A stretch of DNA of 41,410 nt, taken from positions 1-41,410 of the forward strand of contig JBFGWM010000001.1 of assembly GCA_041588495.1 (NCBI GenBank), read 5' to 3'. The notes beneath the pieces were generated by a model. It was not told the origin of the DNA and searched no databases. It saw nothing but the letters and a program-made list of their open reading frames with translations. Every line of letters begins with the position of its first letter. Position 1 is the stretch's first letter. The DNA is from JBFGWM01 sp041588495. GTDB lineage: Bacteria > Pseudomonadota > Gammaproteobacteria > Pseudomonadales > JBFGWM01. A program made the position numbers and the translations under genes. This document shows, one piece after another, positions 40,777 through 41,410 of this stretch.

Positions 40777-40816
40777 GTTTGCCGTTTCGCTCCTGCAAAA
40801 GGATTCGCTGACCGGC

Positions 40817-41410
40817 TCAGCCGTATCGGCCCGTGATGTAGTCTTCGGTGTGTTTCTGCTTCGGGTTGGTGAATACCTGGTCGGTATCGCCGAACTCGAT
40901 CAGCTTGCCCATGTACATGTAGGCGGTGTAGTCGGACGTGCGTGCCGCCTGCTGCATGTTGTGGGTCACCATCACGATGGTGAACTGCTCCTTGAGTTCG
41001 TAGATGAGCTCTTCCACCTTCAGCGTGGAAATCGGATCCAGCGCGGAGCAGGGCTCGTCGAGCAGCAGCACTTCCGGCTTCACCGCAATGCAGCGTGCGA
41101 TGACCAGCCGCTGCTGCTGGCCGCCGGACAGGCCGAATGCGCTCTGGTCGAGGCGGTCTTTCACCTCGTCCCACAGGGCCGCGCCCTTCAGGGCCCACTC
41201 GACGACATCGTCCAGGGTCCGTTTCTTGTTGATGCCCTGGATGCGCAGGCCGTAACAGACGTTCTCGTAGATGCTTTTCGGAAACGGGTTCGGCTTCTGG
41301 AACACCATCCCGATTCGCCGGCGCATCTCGGCGACGTCAACCCCACGGTCGTAGATGTCGAAATCATCGAGCAGGATACTGCCCTCGATGCGGCAGGTGT
41401 CGACCAGGTC
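40817..41410 (-). CDS. pstB: Phosphate ABC transporter ATP-binding protein PstB (5' end off window)
   Basis: ATPase of the high-affinity phosphate importer. 197 C-terminal residues are present; the start and Walker A lie beyond the right edge (55-75 residues missing by family length). Visible are the Q-loop MVFQKPNPFPKSIYENV, the ABC signature LSGGQQQRL, Walker B VLLLDEPCSALDP and the switch His in VTHNMQQA. It ends HTEDYITGRYG as in other PstB proteins. Followed by phoU in the same operon. Confidence 0.96.
   Translation of the reverse strand, partial: DLVDTCRIEGSILLDDFDIYDRGVDVAEMRRRIGMVFQKPNPFPKSIYENVCYGLRIQGINKKRTLDDVVEWALKGAALWDEVKDRLDQSAFGLSGGQQQRLVIARCIAVKPEVLLLDEPCSALDPISTLKVEELIYELKEQFTIVMVTHNMQQAARTSDYTAYMYMGKLIEFGDTDQVFTNPKQKHTEDYITGRYG

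Overview
This window reads as a contiguous, GC-rich (roughly two-thirds G+C by eye) chromosomal segment of a gammaproteobacterium. Gene content and order closely resemble Pseudomonas aeruginosa and, in parts, E. coli, while the extra features fit a Chromatiales/Ectothiorhodospiraceae-like lineage. That placement is inferred from gene order and protein resemblance, not from a phylogeny. I see 43 protein-coding genes (two cut by the window edges), no rRNA or tRNA, no insertion sequence, no phage and no CRISPR. Coding density is very high and no intergenic gap reaches 300 bases.

Left part (1-12604): ftsE and ftsY point left. Facing them are a pair of M16 peptidases, rsmD and a YheT-type hydrolase, then a two-gene oxidoreductase module (Tat/lipoprotein small subunit plus GMC flavoprotein, resembling LaoB/LaoA of P. 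aeruginosa), coaD, a YfhL-type ferredoxin and gamma-glutamyltransferase. A small exported protein and mutM then run leftward. Middle (12706-19078): an orphan HyuA-type hydantoinase/oxoprolinase subunit and a fatty-acid desaturase sit opposite to, and between, mutM and rpmG-rpmB. In E. coli mutM, rpmG and rpmB are adjacent. radC diverges from coaBC-dut.

Right part (19180-41410): a membrane-anchored AlgC-type phosphomannomutase/phosphoglucomutase, argB, slmA, a DUF4124 coiled-coil protein, a TauE/SafE transporter, pyrE, an exonuclease III homologue at the position of Pseudomonas crc, rph, yicC, gmk, rpoZ, spoT, ridA, an SDR protein and recG. These are followed by rubredoxin and its reductase, ubiC-ubiA, phoB-phoR and, converging on them, phoU and pstB (cut at the right edge).

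Functionally the window covers division and membrane targeting (ftsE, ftsY, slmA), ribosome and RNA biology (rsmD, rpmB, rpmG, rph, yicC, rpoZ), nucleotide and CoA metabolism (coaD, coaBC, dut, pyrE, gmk), DNA repair (mutM, xthA, recG), the stringent and phosphate responses (spoT, phoBR, phoU, pstB) and quinone/redox chemistry. I did not find a clearly new multi-gene system. The most notable items are a duplicated ten-residue motif in the FtsY N-terminus, a GMC oxidoreductase with Gln in place of the usual catalytic His, an apparently catalytically intact nuclease at the Crc locus, the sensor-like membrane domain fused to AlgC, a two-gene insertion between rpmG and mutM, and unusually tight convergent gene ends.
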